Virus record (IMG/VR): IMGVR_UViG_3300009008_000029
Location: 1 to 64,000 of that record
Direction: 5' to 3' (one strand)
DNA from: a virus
DNA: 64,000 nucleotides
The notes under the pieces were generated by a model. The model was not told the DNA's origin, made no database searches, and worked only from the letters and a program-made list of their open reading frames with translations. Within the stretch, counting starts at the first letter, position 1. Each line of letters starts with the position of its first letter. The translations under genes were made by a program, and so were the position numbers. This document shows, piece after piece, positions 44,764 to 54,767 of this stretch.

Positions 44764-47700
44764 ATGGCGACGACACCTACTTTTCTTGGCCCCGACGGTG
44801 TGTACCGGACCCAGTATATCTTCACGACTGACCAGTCGACCCGTTTCTTCACCGGTCAGATGGATGCCGATACTATCGACATGAGGGTCTCTATCCGAGG
44901 CGGGGCCGAGAGTTCCGACCCGGACATGATTGCCTTTGAGGGTACCAGCTTCACAATCCCCAACCCTTCGGCCTTCCCGGATGGGTTGCCTTTGTTGGCG
45001 GGCAACAACCTGATCACCGTCCGGTCAGTTCTTTCCAATGGTGAGACAACCCCTTACGGGACGATTCAAGCGAATCTGGCGTTGGATCGAGACACTCGAT
45101 CCCTTATCCCACCCCCCACGGGTTTGTACATTGAACGCAAGGACCAGACAGTAACCGTTTCCATCACGGGAGATGAGGGTGGCAACATCCTCGGCTACCA
45201 TTTCTACGCTGCCTCCGCACCGGGTGGGGGGATCACTGGGTATAAGAGAATCAACCTGTCCTTGGTGACCGCTTACGAGACCGAAGAGGAAGTGACCACC
45301 ATCGGGACAATGACGGCAGATTCCGTTGTTGACACCAATGACGACGGCTCACCCGTTACCGACCCCCTGTATTTCCGTATCACAGGGGCACAGACAGATG
45401 AAGATGCCGACGTTGTGTCTACCGATTTTGATGAGCAGATTGAGGTGCCTGAGACCGCCGGGCGTTTGCGTACTGTAGCGTATACAGGCGTTGTGGCCAC
45501 CGTGAAGCGGTTCTCTTTCACTCATGACCGGGGAGGGTCTGCAAACTCCACGTACCCCACGATTCCCAATTCCGAGTTCACCACTATCCCTTCGGAAGAC
45601 CCCCTCTACTACACGGCGACGGCGGTGTACTTGCTTGATGATGCGGAATATGAGTCACCCATGTCACAGGAGGTGGCGGGAGGCCCGTTGAAGGTGACAA
45701 CGGTGGTGGCGGACCTGCCGGTCGTTTCCCGTCAGCAGATCATCCGGGACTCGACACTCTCTATCTTCCGATCCCGCCCAGACGTTGATGTCAAACCGGG
45801 TTCGTACCTCCGAGACACGTTCCTTGATCCGTTTGCAACGGAGTCGGAGAGAATTCGTTTCATCATCAACTTCCTACAGGCGGCACAGAGTTTCAGCACC
45901 CTGTTGTCGATTGATGACCCCAACAACTCTGGGGTCTCCGTTTCGGTTCCGCAGTCGCCGTACAAGATTGCCTTGAAGCAAGCGTTCTTCCTGCAAGATA
46001 ACCTGTCGACTCAGAACCTCATCGACAATGCCTTTGACCACCTTGCGGCTCGCAGAGGAACGACAAGGCTACTGGGTCAGGTATCGAAGGGCGAGGTGAC
46101 CTTCTATGTGACGACCCGTCCTGTTTCCACCCGGTACCTTCCTATTGGTACGGTCGTTACGGGCGGGGGTCTGCGATTCAGGACAATCTCTGCGGCCCGG
46201 ATCACATCCTCTGGGGCCGGGAGCATTTACAACCCCGGAACGGGACGGTGGTCTGCGAATGCCTACGTTGAGGCCGAGGATGTAGGTTCCGCCGGAAACT
46301 TGGCGGGCGGGCAAATCAATTCCGTTACCGATGGACCCCGAGGGGTCCGGGTGACAAATGCCTCCGCCATGTATGGCGGTAAGGACTCGGAAAGCAACTA
46401 TGACCTTGCTGTCCGGGCAGACGGAATCCTCTCTTCCGTTGATACCGGAACGTATCGGGGGTACGTCCAGACCGCTTCCCAGACGTCGGGAGTTCGTCAG
46501 GTCAATGTCGTTGACGGGGGCCATTCCTTGATGATGAGGGATATGGACCTGACCACAGGTGAACACTGGGGCGGCAAGGTCGATGTGTGGGTTCGGGGTG
46601 TGAACCTTGCTACCGTGACGGATACCTTTGCCTTCTCTTTCCAGACGGTAGAGAACGGCGGGTTCGTACCGGTGGGGGACATTCAGAACTTGCGGTTCCG
46701 GGTGGTAAACACCTCGGTCAATGTGGACAACCCCATTATCGAGATGCTGGACAATTCCGAGTGGGGCTATGAGTTCAAGGCGATCAATGCCAGCGACGGG
46801 TCCACGACGGTTCTGGACCTGACGGATGCAACGATTATCGCCCCCGATGGTTTGCAGCTTTCTACGGACTACAATGATCCAACCCTGCTACACCTGACGG
46901 ATACCTTTGAGGGAACCTACCGCTACCGGACAAGCAATACATATGAGTTCACTCGGCAGCCTGTGACCGAGATTTTGAGCTTCTACCGGGTTGACAGTAA
47001 CGGTGACCAGCAGGTCGTATCAGATTCAGCCTACCGGTTGTTCCACCCCAGTGGTCCGTTGGAGTCCGGGCGGTCTACGGAGGCTGGCAACTATTTCCAA
47101 GTGATCCAGCCCACGGACGGAACGGCACCGGTCAATCTGCCTTCCGGGGATGCGATTGCGGTAACGGGCGAGTCCCACACGTTGTTGGATGGTCCCGAGT
47201 ACCTGCTCAACCTAGGGGTGAACAAGAGAACCGTCAGGATTTGGAACGTGGCCCGGACGGTTGAGTACCGGGGGCCGTACCATCCGGGTTCCGCCCAGCG
47301 TGATTTCAGTTTCACCAATGAGACCGGACAGAGGCCGGTGGCTTTCAACATGGTCACAGGCGGTGACCTTGAAGCGGGCATGACGGTTGTTGTGGACTAT
47401 GAGCATGACGAAAACTACGTCATCAAGTACAAGACCAATTCTTTGGTTGGAATCGTTCAGACGGCCATCGATGATATGCGGCACTCTACGGCGGATGTAC
47501 TGGCCAAATCCGCATACTCGGTGGGTGTCGATATTCAGGCAACCGTAGTCCTACAACAGAATCAGACAGCTTCGGTTGTAGACGGGGCTATCAGGACGGC
47601 ACTGGGACGTTTGGTAGGGCGTCTAGGGTTAGGTATGCCCCTACGCCAAGGTGACGTTATTCGGGAGATTGAGGCCACGAGCGGGGTCTCTTATGTGTCC

Positions 47701-48237
47701 GTACCTCTGATTGAAATGGACCGCCAAGATGAGTCCGTTGTTGTTCAGGAGCCGGTGATAACAACGACCGATGCGGATTACGTTGAGATCACGGCTTGGA
47801 GTACCGACAACGTGAAGGTCTACCTGTTGACCAACCCCCTTCTTTACGGGACGGCCAACGGGGGCGGGGATTTCAACGAGTTCCGGGGTGTCAGGATGAA
47901 TGACCTCCCGCTGACGGTGAACAGGGGTGTCCCAGCGGTAAGCGGTTCACCTTTGAAGGGCGTGTCTATGTCGGCCTGTATCATCGGTGACGGCGGAGCT
48001 TCGATTCCGAACTACACGGGGTTGACCGCCCGCAGGGTGCTGGTAGCTCTTCCTGTAGGAACCGACCCCTCGGATGGAGAATTCAAGGTCACGTACATTG
48101 TGGACAAAACGAATGTGACGACCCCCGAGGTCAAGAACATCGAACCCGGTCCCTTGGGGTATTTGGAACTGGGGGACTTGGAATTCACCTACGATGAGGA
48201 TGAAGACTTCGCCTCACAGGTGACGAGGGAAAGATAA
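44764..48237 (+). CDS. Baseplate J-like wedge protein (gp6/gpJ type)
   Basis: An 1157-aa protein. Residues 320-400 hold the helical start (YLRDTFLDPFATESERIRFI). Residues 443-720 carry the J-like core: a strand set with TRYLPIGTVVTGGGLRFRT, GSAGNLAGGQINSVTDGP, and GGKDSESNYDLAVRADG, equivalent to the E-S-D-x-x-L-R signature of the family. The region after 900 (DDMRHSTADVLAKSAYSVGV, then AIRTALGRLVGRLGLG) resembles the C-terminal domain that follows. The first 300 residues are beta-rich additions with fibronectin-like spacing. gpJ/gp6 proteins form the iris around the hub. It follows the gp25-like gene, as in P2- and Mu-type operons, and overlaps the next start (TAATG). Confidence 0.85.
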   Translation: MATTPTFLGPDGVYRTQYIFTTDQSTRFFTGQMDADTIDMRVSIRGGAESSDPDMIAFEGTSFTIPNPSAFPDGLPLLAGNNLITVRSVLSNGETTPYGTIQANLALDRDTRSLIPPPTGLYIERKDQTVTVSITGDEGGNILGYHFYAASAPGGGITGYKRINLSLVTAYETEEEVTTIGTMTADSVVDTNDDGSPVTDPLYFRITGAQTDEDADVVSTDFDEQIEVPETAGRLRTVAYTGVVATVKRFSFTHDRGGSANSTYPTIPNSEFTTIPSEDPLYYTATAVYLLDDAEYESPMSQEVAGGPLKVTTVVADLPVVSRQQIIRDSTLSIFRSRPDVDVKPGSYLRDTFLDPFATESERIRFIINFLQAAQSFSTLLSIDDPNNSGVSVSVPQSPYKIALKQAFFLQDNLSTQNLIDNAFDHLAARRGTTRLLGQVSKGEVTFYVTTRPVSTRYLPIGTVVTGGGLRFRTISAARITSSGAGSIYNPGTGRWSANAYVEAEDVGSAGNLAGGQINSVTDGPRGVRVTNASAMYGGKDSESNYDLAVRADGILSSVDTGTYRGYVQTASQTSGVRQVNVVDGGHSLMMRDMDLTTGEHWGGKVDVWVRGVNLATVTDTFAFSFQTVENGGFVPVGDIQNLRFRVVNTSVNVDNPIIEMLDNSEWGYEFKAINASDGSTTVLDLTDATIIAPDGLQLSTDYNDPTLLHLTDTFEGTYRYRTSNTYEFTRQPVTEILSFYRVDSNGDQQVVSDSAYRLFHPSGPLESGRSTEAGNYFQVIQPTDGTAPVNLPSGDAIAVTGESHTLLDGPEYLLNLGVNKRTVRIWNVARTVEYRGPYHPGSAQRDFSFTNETGQRPVAFNMVTGGDLEAGMTVVVDYEHDENYVIKYKTNSLVGIVQTAIDDMRHSTADVLAKSAYSVGVDIQATVVLQQNQTASVVDGAIRTALGRLVGRLGLGMPLRQGDVIREIEATSGVSYVSVPLIEMDRQDESVVVQEPVITTTDADYVEITAWSTDNVKVYLLTNPLLYGTANGGGDFNEFRGVRMNDLPLTVNRGVPAVSGSPLKGVSMSACIIGDGGASIPNYTGLTARRVLVALPVGTDPSDGEFKVTYIVDKTNVTTPEVKNIEPGPLGYLELGDLEFTYDEDEDFASQVTRER

Positions 48238-51200
48238 TGGCGGATAAGCCTGTTGACAAAAACCTGCTGCCGGGACTGCTTGAACAGAACCCCTCCCCTT
48301 GGAAGGAGGGCGGTCAGGACCGGAAGACCCGGATTCAAGAGCAGGTCGACCGGGTTATGGGCATCTTCCGTCAGTTGATCCCCAGCAACTATGTGAGTCG
48401 GGTTTCGGGTCCATGGTACATGACCCAGTTCCAAACAATCGCCGAACGCCTTGCCGATTTCCAGATCACCGCACAGGAGACATTCGCCGATAGTTCGCTC
48501 GATTACACCCGCCCGGAGGTGCTGTATCAGATCATCGGTGACCTGATTTTCCCAGAAGCCGAGAAGGGATACCCCACCCTTGAAGGTGACCTGACATATC
48601 GTGAGTTCCTGTACAACATGGTATCCCTCCTACTGGGTGGTTCGACTACCGAGGGCATGAAGGCTGGGATTGAGCTTCTGACAGAGGCCACGGTAGAGAT
48701 TATCGAGCGAGGGCGGCAAGCTCGGCTACTGGGAGACAATGCAGCGTGGGGGGCCGCTGACACTCACGTTGACGAGATCAATATCAGTCAGGAAGCGGCG
48801 ACCATTACGGTTGGGGACCAAGATATTGTCCTCTACCGTTTCCCGGAGGAGCCCTTCACACTCTACCGGAACGTCAAGCTCGTTTTGCGGGCGTTGAAGC
48901 CGGGCCACGTCATCTACAAGTATCGGCATCTGTTCCAAGATACTTTCGGCACCCTGTTCACCGAGTCCTCAAGTTGGTCAATGGACTCGTACTACTATCA
49001 GGATTTCCGGCGGTACTGGTTCGGGGCCGAGAAGATTACTGGGACAGCGGGTATCACTTGGACGGGCAATCGCAATGTCTTCAGTGACCATACAAGAGAT
49101 TTCTCAACGGTTCGTGCTGGGGCAACGCTTACGGTCACGACCGGGGTCAACTCGGTAGGCTCCTCCACAACGGATGAGTCCTATGTGGGACGGTACAAGG
49201 TAGCTTCGGTTCTTGCCTTCCTTCAAGATGACACGACCGCCCGTGCGTATACGACAGCCCCCACCGGTTTGTCTGGGACGGCTACGGTGTCCGGGGATGA
49301 AGTTACCGACAGTGAGCAAACCGACTGGGCTACCGTTGAGGAAGGTGAGGTACTAACCTTTACAGCGGGGCCAAACGCAGGTTCCTACCGAATCAAAGAC
49401 ATCTTGGGCCTCAACGGTGGTCCCGCCGGTTTCGCAACCTCGGCTACTGGGACGACAATCAGAATTGCACCTAGCATCCTTCGACTGAACCGCAGAATGG
49501 GTCTGGCTGCGACGGGTCAGTCTTACGAGGTGACCCTTGACCGGCTGGGTGTTCAGAATCCCAGAGAGGCCACCGAGGATGTGACTGAGTACTTCTTGGG
49601 TCCGGGTTCCGCCAAGGATAGCTTCTCAACCCGGCGTGGTCCTCTCGTCAAAGACTGGGGCAGCATGACCCCGGCGACGAAGAACGACGTTACGGTGACG
49701 GTTGATGATGTTGAGGTGACGGTTGAGTCTGTCAACCCCTTCACTGGGAAGGTGACGCTGGCTAGTTCCATTGGGCCTTTTGACCCGGCGGAGCCTGAGT
49801 CCACCGTTAGCATCACGTATAACTGGTTCCCCACACCGATTCTGCCTCTTTCGGAGTTGAACCTTGAGGGTGCGGTACTGGGACAGTGGGACATCCCGTT
49901 GGGACACCACTCTCCACCGGCCCACGGGGACCAGATTCAAGACGCTACGCACCCCAAGGGTGCCGTAGGGCTGTCCCGGTTCCCAATGTGCGTTGTTCTG
50001 GGGCCAGTAACACCCCTAGAACCGCTTTTGGTAAGCCACCGGTACATCGGCTTTGAGAAGGGCTACTCGGCCTTACTGAACAGTCCTACAACCCTCAAAT
50101 TGAACCAGAGCCCTTGGGTGAGTCAGATTCCGAGCTTCGACTACCCTACAGCGGGCGTGTCCGTAGCCTATGAGGGAGATGTACTCCCGACCGCCGCAAC
50201 GAACGCTTGGTCATTGGTTGGTTCCGATGCAGGAGGTTTGAACGGGGACGGGACAATCACGGTGAGCGACATCGTAGGGGCCGCACCGGACCCCGACTCC
50301 CTCAATGTCACGATGTATCAGCGTGAGGTTGATCTGTCCTTCCCGGCATCCCTCTACGTTGTGGGCCGCATGGACATCCTCAAATATGAGGCATCGGGTG
50401 TTTTCACGGGCGTCTCGATGGGGGTGCATGACAACAAACACCTCTATGCGATGGGTGCTCTGGAGTTTGATTCCGGGGATACCACTGTTGAGTCCGTAAA
50501 GGCTGTTGGTCTATTGACGGATGCAACCCGCCCGGATCTTCTGGCCAGTTGGGAGGTTGGACCCAAGGCAACGGGGAGTGTCACAGCCAGTGCTACGGTG
50601 AGTTTCACCACTACGGACATCCCGGATGGCGTTGAAGAGGACAGCAGATTCCAAATCCTGACTGGGACACAGGCTGGTGTGTATACGGTCTCCAGTATGG
50701 TGGAACAGACGGATGGGACGACCACCGTCACCGTCACACCTGATTTCCCCGCCAACTACCGGTTGTATGGAAACAAGACGGTTGTAGCGGTCTTTGAAAG
50801 CTGGGGTGTGAATCCGAATGCCGAGGGTGAGGTGTCCGCCTCGGACGTTGTGACCGTGACCACTACCGATATCCCAGTAGGGGCAGAGACTGACACCACT
50901 TTGGTTATCCCAAGGGGTGAACAGACTGGAACCTACACGATTACGGACCTGAAGGCACATCTGGACGGAACGACCTCTATCTATGTCTCACCCGCATTCC
51001 CGGCGGACTACAGCATTGAGGGAAACGCTGCCGTAACGATCATCTTCCAGATCAATACCGCAGACCCTGTGACCTACCGGCTCGTTGTAGACCCAGATCA
51101 GAAAACGGGAACTCTGATGGTCTCAGGGGCCATTACTGGGACGGTAGCCAGCTTAACGGGTGAAACCTCCTTGCCGAACCCTGCCGATGCGGGAGAGTTG

Positions 51201-53678
51201 TTCACGACAGATGAGAGGGGCCGGGTTTGGTGGGGGTCCATCAACTCCCTTGCGACTTCGGACACCTCATGGTCTTTCCTACGGTACGGCGTTGTCCCGG
51301 ACCAGACTGCCATTAGGGGGTATTCCACCTCCGTCAACACCGACATGACAGTCCTGCCGGAAGCAGACAGCCCAGAGTGGTATCTGGAAAGAGCCTACGG
51401 GTACTCCAAGATCGATTCAGGACTGCTCCTCAAATCAACTGCGGGGAGTAGTTCCTCTACCTTCTCCTATGATTACAAGAGGATCGAACCCTACGCAACG
51501 CCCGCCAGCAATATCGAACTGCGTGGAGAGTTGCAGGTTCAGACTGGGACATGCGGGAGTTTGGATGGTGGGATAACCCTGACGACAACGGAACGTCAGG
51601 TTGTACTGGGGACGCTCTTGTACAGCGAGAGCGGATTGCAGACTCCTTACCGTCAGTTGTTGGATATGCCTTTGACGAGTATGACCGCAGAGTACTCGCC
51701 TTTGGATCAAGGTTGGGTGTTGAACTCGGCGACCGGTTTGGAGGGTGAAACTCTGGGTCGGGATCTGGTACTTGCGGTCGAGGAGGAGCAAGCCAAGGTC
51801 TACCGCTCTTCCGTTGACAGTTCCCAGAGCCATTCCGGTTGGGTCTTTGAATCTCGCATGGCGGTTGATCTGGCTACGGGAGATCCCGGTTGGATTATGG
51901 GCCTCCTGACGGATGAGGCCAGCCTGTACCTGAAGTTGACGGGGCCGACCACACCGACAATCCAATTGGTCAAGACTGACGGGGATGTGGTGGTTCAGGA
52001 GTACTCGTTTGACTGGACCGATGAGGAGCTTCATTCCATCCGGCTCGTTGAGTCTTCCGGTGTGATCACGGTGTTCTTGGATGACACCGTGCAAGTTCCA
52101 ACTCTCACGACCGCTGATTTTGCACCGGACGTACCCCCGAGTCCCAACACATCCTACATTCTGTTCGGCACCTCAATAGCAGCGGGTGGGGCGGACGTGA
52201 CGACACGGTGGCGGTCAGCCTCTTTGTCCTTGCTACCCCCGTCCACAGCGAAGCGGACACTGGGGATTTGGAAGGGTGGTCTCCAGACTGACATTGATAA
52301 CTGGGAGATTCCCCGGACGGATACGAGTTCGGCTGCCAACTCGGAAGAGGTCGGTCCGGTCATTGAAGAGATCGACTGGCGGTCCTCAACAAAGGTCAGG
52401 CTGCTTTGGACCCCCGGTTGGGGCGTTACGATGTTCTTGCCGGATGAAGACCTGCCCCCGTACTACGACCTTGAGGAGGACGGGGTGGCTGGGACGGGGT
52501 ACATCCACGAGTCCAACCAGCCTTCAGCGGGTTGGATTAATGTGGAGCAACCCAACATTCCGGTACACACCAGCACCTTTGGGGGTGTTTCGTTCGGGGC
52601 GTTGAACCCCAGTGCCGTAACTCAGCAGAAATGGGCTGACATCCGGTACACCATCTTCCGGGAAGCCTCTGGGGACCACAAATCCCCGGAACACATGGTG
52701 CTGAACCAGTTCAATGTGATCACCAGTGGTGAGATGCTTCGGGATGTGACGTTGGAGTCCGAAGCTATTCAGGTGGTTGACACCTCAACCCTGAACCTCC
52801 GTCCCTGCCACATCAATGCAAAGGACGTGTACACGGTCGTAGACGGGAGTTCCACCTATGATCGTTCGTACTGGTCCTTTGACCCGGAGACCCAAACGGT
52901 CACGATGAACGAAGGGTTCACCTTCTCTTCGGCGACAGCAACGGTGACCGTATTCTTCATCCCCAGCAAGCCGGTGACGACAACATACCTCCAGAAACAA
53001 CCTTTGGCGGACGGTGTGACCCAGTTGAATGAGGGGACACCTCCAGTACCCAAAGGTCAACTTGCTGAAGCCTCCCTGTTTGATTCCTCCGGCGAACTGC
53101 TGGAGGTTGAGGGGGCGTTGATCGATGACGACACGGATGAGTTGGACAAGGTTGTTGCCCCGCAGGACGATCCAGATGCTCTATACGAGAGCATGGAGTT
53201 CATCGAGGTCACCAATGATGGCCTCACGGGACTGATTACGACCATCAACGAGGGCCAGCTTGCCGAGGGTACTACCGGATACAGTTCTCTTGAGGGTGAG
53301 ACAGTCTACAGCCCGGAGGGTACGGGGGCATCACTGGGTGGTGTTGGATGTTGTGAGGGACTGAAAGCAACGGACACGAAGGTGGGTGCCGTTTCCGGGG
53401 GCCATGTCCTAGGTCTTGAAGGGACATCGTACTGGGACAAGGGCAGGACACTAAATGACCACGGGTTACCTCAAGTTGGAGGTGTCCCCGGTGGTAGTAT
53501 GACAAGTGGTATCTGCGGGCCGGTAGATGCTGGTCTGATGTATTGCAATAACGCCCAGAAGGGTGCTCCCGGACCCGGCCCAGTGACGAATGGGATGGGG
53601 GCTGCCCGGATGACGTTGAAGGATACCGAGACGGGAGATATTACCTCTTGGCTCGTTGAAGCCGATCCCCCCTTGTAG
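48237..53678 (+). CDS. Tail-protein-I-position structural protein with beta repeats
   Basis: An 1813-aa protein directly after the J-like gene, the place of gpI in P2-like operons. Residues 30-130 are helical and could be the wedge-anchoring part (VSGPWYMTQFQTIAERLADF, then LDYTRPEVLYQIIGDLIFP). The rest is beta-rich: two tandem 84-aa units at 778-942, related degenerate units at about 268-430, and a module VTVTVDDVEVTVESVNP near 481 related to sheath modules. Residues 1200-1345 (VFESRMAVDLATGDPGW, HSIRLVESSGVITVFLDD) look like a lectin-type jelly roll of the LamG/concanavalin class and could bind sugar. The C-terminal 150 residues are Gly-rich. Receptor binding or attachment of receptor-binding proteins is inferred. 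Confidence 0.65.
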   Translation: MADKPVDKNLLPGLLEQNPSPWKEGGQDRKTRIQEQVDRVMGIFRQLIPSNYVSRVSGPWYMTQFQTIAERLADFQITAQETFADSSLDYTRPEVLYQIIGDLIFPEAEKGYPTLEGDLTYREFLYNMVSLLLGGSTTEGMKAGIELLTEATVEIIERGRQARLLGDNAAWGAADTHVDEINISQEAATITVGDQDIVLYRFPEEPFTLYRNVKLVLRALKPGHVIYKYRHLFQDTFGTLFTESSSWSMDSYYYQDFRRYWFGAEKITGTAGITWTGNRNVFSDHTRDFSTVRAGATLTVTTGVNSVGSSTTDESYVGRYKVASVLAFLQDDTTARAYTTAPTGLSGTATVSGDEVTDSEQTDWATVEEGEVLTFTAGPNAGSYRIKDILGLNGGPAGFATSATGTTIRIAPSILRLNRRMGLAATGQSYEVTLDRLGVQNPREATEDVTEYFLGPGSAKDSFSTRRGPLVKDWGSMTPATKNDVTVTVDDVEVTVESVNPFTGKVTLASSIGPFDPAEPESTVSITYNWFPTPILPLSELNLEGAVLGQWDIPLGHHSPPAHGDQIQDATHPKGAVGLSRFPMCVVLGPVTPLEPLLVSHRYIGFEKGYSALLNSPTTLKLNQSPWVSQIPSFDYPTAGVSVAYEGDVLPTAATNAWSLVGSDAGGLNGDGTITVSDIVGAAPDPDSLNVTMYQREVDLSFPASLYVVGRMDILKYEASGVFTGVSMGVHDNKHLYAMGALEFDSGDTTVESVKAVGLLTDATRPDLLASWEVGPKATGSVTASATVSFTTTDIPDGVEEDSRFQILTGTQAGVYTVSSMVEQTDGTTTVTVTPDFPANYRLYGNKTVVAVFESWGVNPNAEGEVSASDVVTVTTTDIPVGAETDTTLVIPRGEQTGTYTITDLKAHLDGTTSIYVSPAFPADYSIEGNAAVTIIFQINTADPVTYRLVVDPDQKTGTLMVSGAITGTVASLTGETSLPNPADAGELFTTDERGRVWWGSINSLATSDTSWSFLRYGVVPDQTAIRGYSTSVNTDMTVLPEADSPEWYLERAYGYSKIDSGLLLKSTAGSSSSTFSYDYKRIEPYATPASNIELRGELQVQTGTCGSLDGGITLTTTERQVVLGTLLYSESGLQTPYRQLLDMPLTSMTAEYSPLDQGWVLNSATGLEGETLGRDLVLAVEEEQAKVYRSSVDSSQSHSGWVFESRMAVDLATGDPGWIMGLLTDEASLYLKLTGPTTPTIQLVKTDGDVVVQEYSFDWTDEELHSIRLVESSGVITVFLDDTVQVPTLTTADFAPDVPPSPNTSYILFGTSIAAGGADVTTRWRSASLSLLPPSTAKRTLGIWKGGLQTDIDNWEIPRTDTSSAANSEEVGPVIEEIDWRSSTKVRLLWTPGWGVTMFLPDEDLPPYYDLEEDGVAGTGYIHESNQPSAGWINVEQPNIPVHTSTFGGVSFGALNPSAVTQQKWADIRYTIFREASGDHKSPEHMVLNQFNVITSGEMLRDVTLESEAIQVVDTSTLNLRPCHINAKDVYTVVDGSSTYDRSYWSFDPETQTVTMNEGFTFSSATATVTVFFIPSKPVTTTYLQKQPLADGVTQLNEGTPPVPKGQLAEASLFDSSGELLEVEGALIDDDTDELDKVVAPQDDPDALYESMEFIEVTNDGLTGLITTINEGQLAEGTTGYSSLEGETVYSPEGTGASLGGVGCCEGLKATDTKVGAVSGGHVLGLEGTSYWDKGRTLNDHGLPQVGGVPGGSMTSGICGPVDAGLMYCNNAQKGAPGPGPVTNGMGAARMTLKDTETGDITSWLVEADPPL
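50568..51059 (+). repeat. Tandem 84-aa protein repeat (coding)
   Basis: Two adjacent units inside the 1813-aa protein: residues 778-861 and 862 to about 941. They share TTDIP, then G-x-Q-x-G-x-Y-x-(I/V), then DGTT, then V-(T/S)-P-x-FPA-x-Y and a valine-rich final strand. The DNA copies have diverged clearly at third positions, so the duplication is not recent. Confidence 0.75.
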
Positions 53679-53685
53679 CGGTAAA

Positions 53686-53714
53686 ACGCCTATCTGATAA
53701 GGGGGGTAGGGCGT
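53686..53714 (+). promoter_or_regulatory. Hairpin in the gap before the 218-aa gene
   Basis: ACGCCTATC (53686-53694) pairs with GGGTAGGGCGT (53704-53714), leaving one bulged G and one G-U pair. It occupies most of the 49-bp gap and leads into AGGAGG at 53716-53721. No U-tract follows, so read-through is expected. It may mark an RNA processing site or a 5' stabiliser. Confidence 0.4.
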
Positions 53715-53727
53715 CAGGAGGACGGCG

Positions 53728-54384
53728 ATGATCCAGCGGGAGCACCTGAGACAGATACGGCAAGGAGTCAAAATGGGGATGAATATGGGCACTCACGTTG
53801 AAGCCGAGGTCTTGACGGACCGGGCGGAGGGCGTGTTTTACTTCAAGATGACGGATGCCCGGTCCGGTGATGTCCTGAAAGAGTGGACGGCCAAGAACCG
53901 TATCACAAGGGATGCTGGTATTCTGGTTGCCCGTTTGTTGAAGGATAGCACCAGCCCGAACGCCGGGGTCAACAACGGCCTCAAGATGCTTGCCATCGGG
54001 ACGGGGGCGACGGGCAACATTCTGTCGCCAGACTCACCGCAGGATACGCAACGGAAGCTGAACACAGAGATCGCCCGCAAAGCCTTCTCGACTACCCAGT
54101 TCAGGAATGCAGCGGGCATCGCAGTGTCTATCCCGACCAACATCGTAGATTACACCGTTGTTTTCGGTGAGGCCGAAGCGGTCGGGGCGTTGAACGAGAT
54201 GGCCCTCATCAGTCCATACTCGGCGGACCCTGAGACCACGAATCCGATTGACAACGGGCCGGACGATTATGATGCGACGATTGACGTGAGTGCGTTGGAC
54301 CTGATGGCCAACTACCTGACGTTCCCGGTCGTGTCCAAACCCAGTACCGCCATCCTGACGATCACTTGGAGGATCACGGCCTGA
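53728..54384 (+). CDS. Peripheral baseplate or fiber protein, 218 aa
   Basis: A 218-aa protein with the general pattern of small phage structural proteins that begin with a charged leader, then N-x-I-T-x-x-(A/G)-G (NRITRDAGILVARLLKD), then a glycine-rich iGTGAT turn (LAIGTGATGN). Further on come a strand pair (VDYTVVFGEAEAVGALNEMA) and a conserved-looking end (FPVVSKPSTAILTITWRIT). Proteins of this type occur among tail fiber and baseplate genes of phages and tailocins. AGGAGG six bases before the first ATG supports the start; a second ATG 15 codons later has a poorer site. The stop overlaps the next start (TGATG). Confidence 0.55.
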   Translation: MIQREHLRQIRQGVKMGMNMGTHVEAEVLTDRAEGVFYFKMTDARSGDVLKEWTAKNRITRDAGILVARLLKDSTSPNAGVNNGLKMLAIGTGATGNILSPDSPQDTQRKLNTEIARKAFSTTQFRNAAGIAVSIPTNIVDYTVVFGEAEAVGALNEMALISPYSADPETTNPIDNGPDDYDATIDVSALDLMANYLTFPVVSKPSTAILTITWRITA

Positions 54385-54767
54385 TGACCACGGAACTTGA
54401 AAGAAAGTGGTTCGGAAAGGTCGGATACCCGGTACGGGATGACGACGTGACCGAGACCTTCAAGGTCACAGCGAGTCCGAAGGTCATGGAACGCTTCAAG
54501 CGGTTCCTGACATTTCTAGCCTACAATGGCGGGCACAGCGGGATTTTTGGGCTGTATTTCGACGGTGATGGTTCGGATTTTCTGCGGGTCGAACCCAAAC
54601 TGGACAGGAAATACACCAAAGGGATGCATGCCATCGGCGGCACTGGGGCAGATGTAGAGATTGCGGGGGGTGAAGGCTACTCGGGCCGGTTCCTTGATTG
54701 GGATCGTGCTTCTTGGTCTGCTGCGGATGATAGCAAGGAAGCACATAAAGAGGGTGAGGCTGAGTAA
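54384..54767 (+). CDS. Small protein of unknown function, 127 aa
   Basis: A 127-aa protein overlapping both neighbours by one base. I chose the ATG at 54384, on the stop of the upstream gene; the TTG at 54366 lies inside that gene. The body has a basic N-terminal helix (KVMERFKRFLTFLAYNG), then a glycine- and aspartate-rich part (IFGLYFDGDGSDFLRV) and an acidic tail (DDSKEAHKEGEAE). No family is recognised. Its place between two fiber-type genes suggests an adaptor or assembly factor, by inference only. Confidence 0.6.
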   Translation: MTTELERKWFGKVGYPVRDDDVTETFKVTASPKVMERFKRFLTFLAYNGGHSGIFGLYFDGDGSDFLRVEPKLDRKYTKGMHAIGGTGADVEIAGGEGYSGRFLDWDRASWSAADDSKEAHKEGEAE

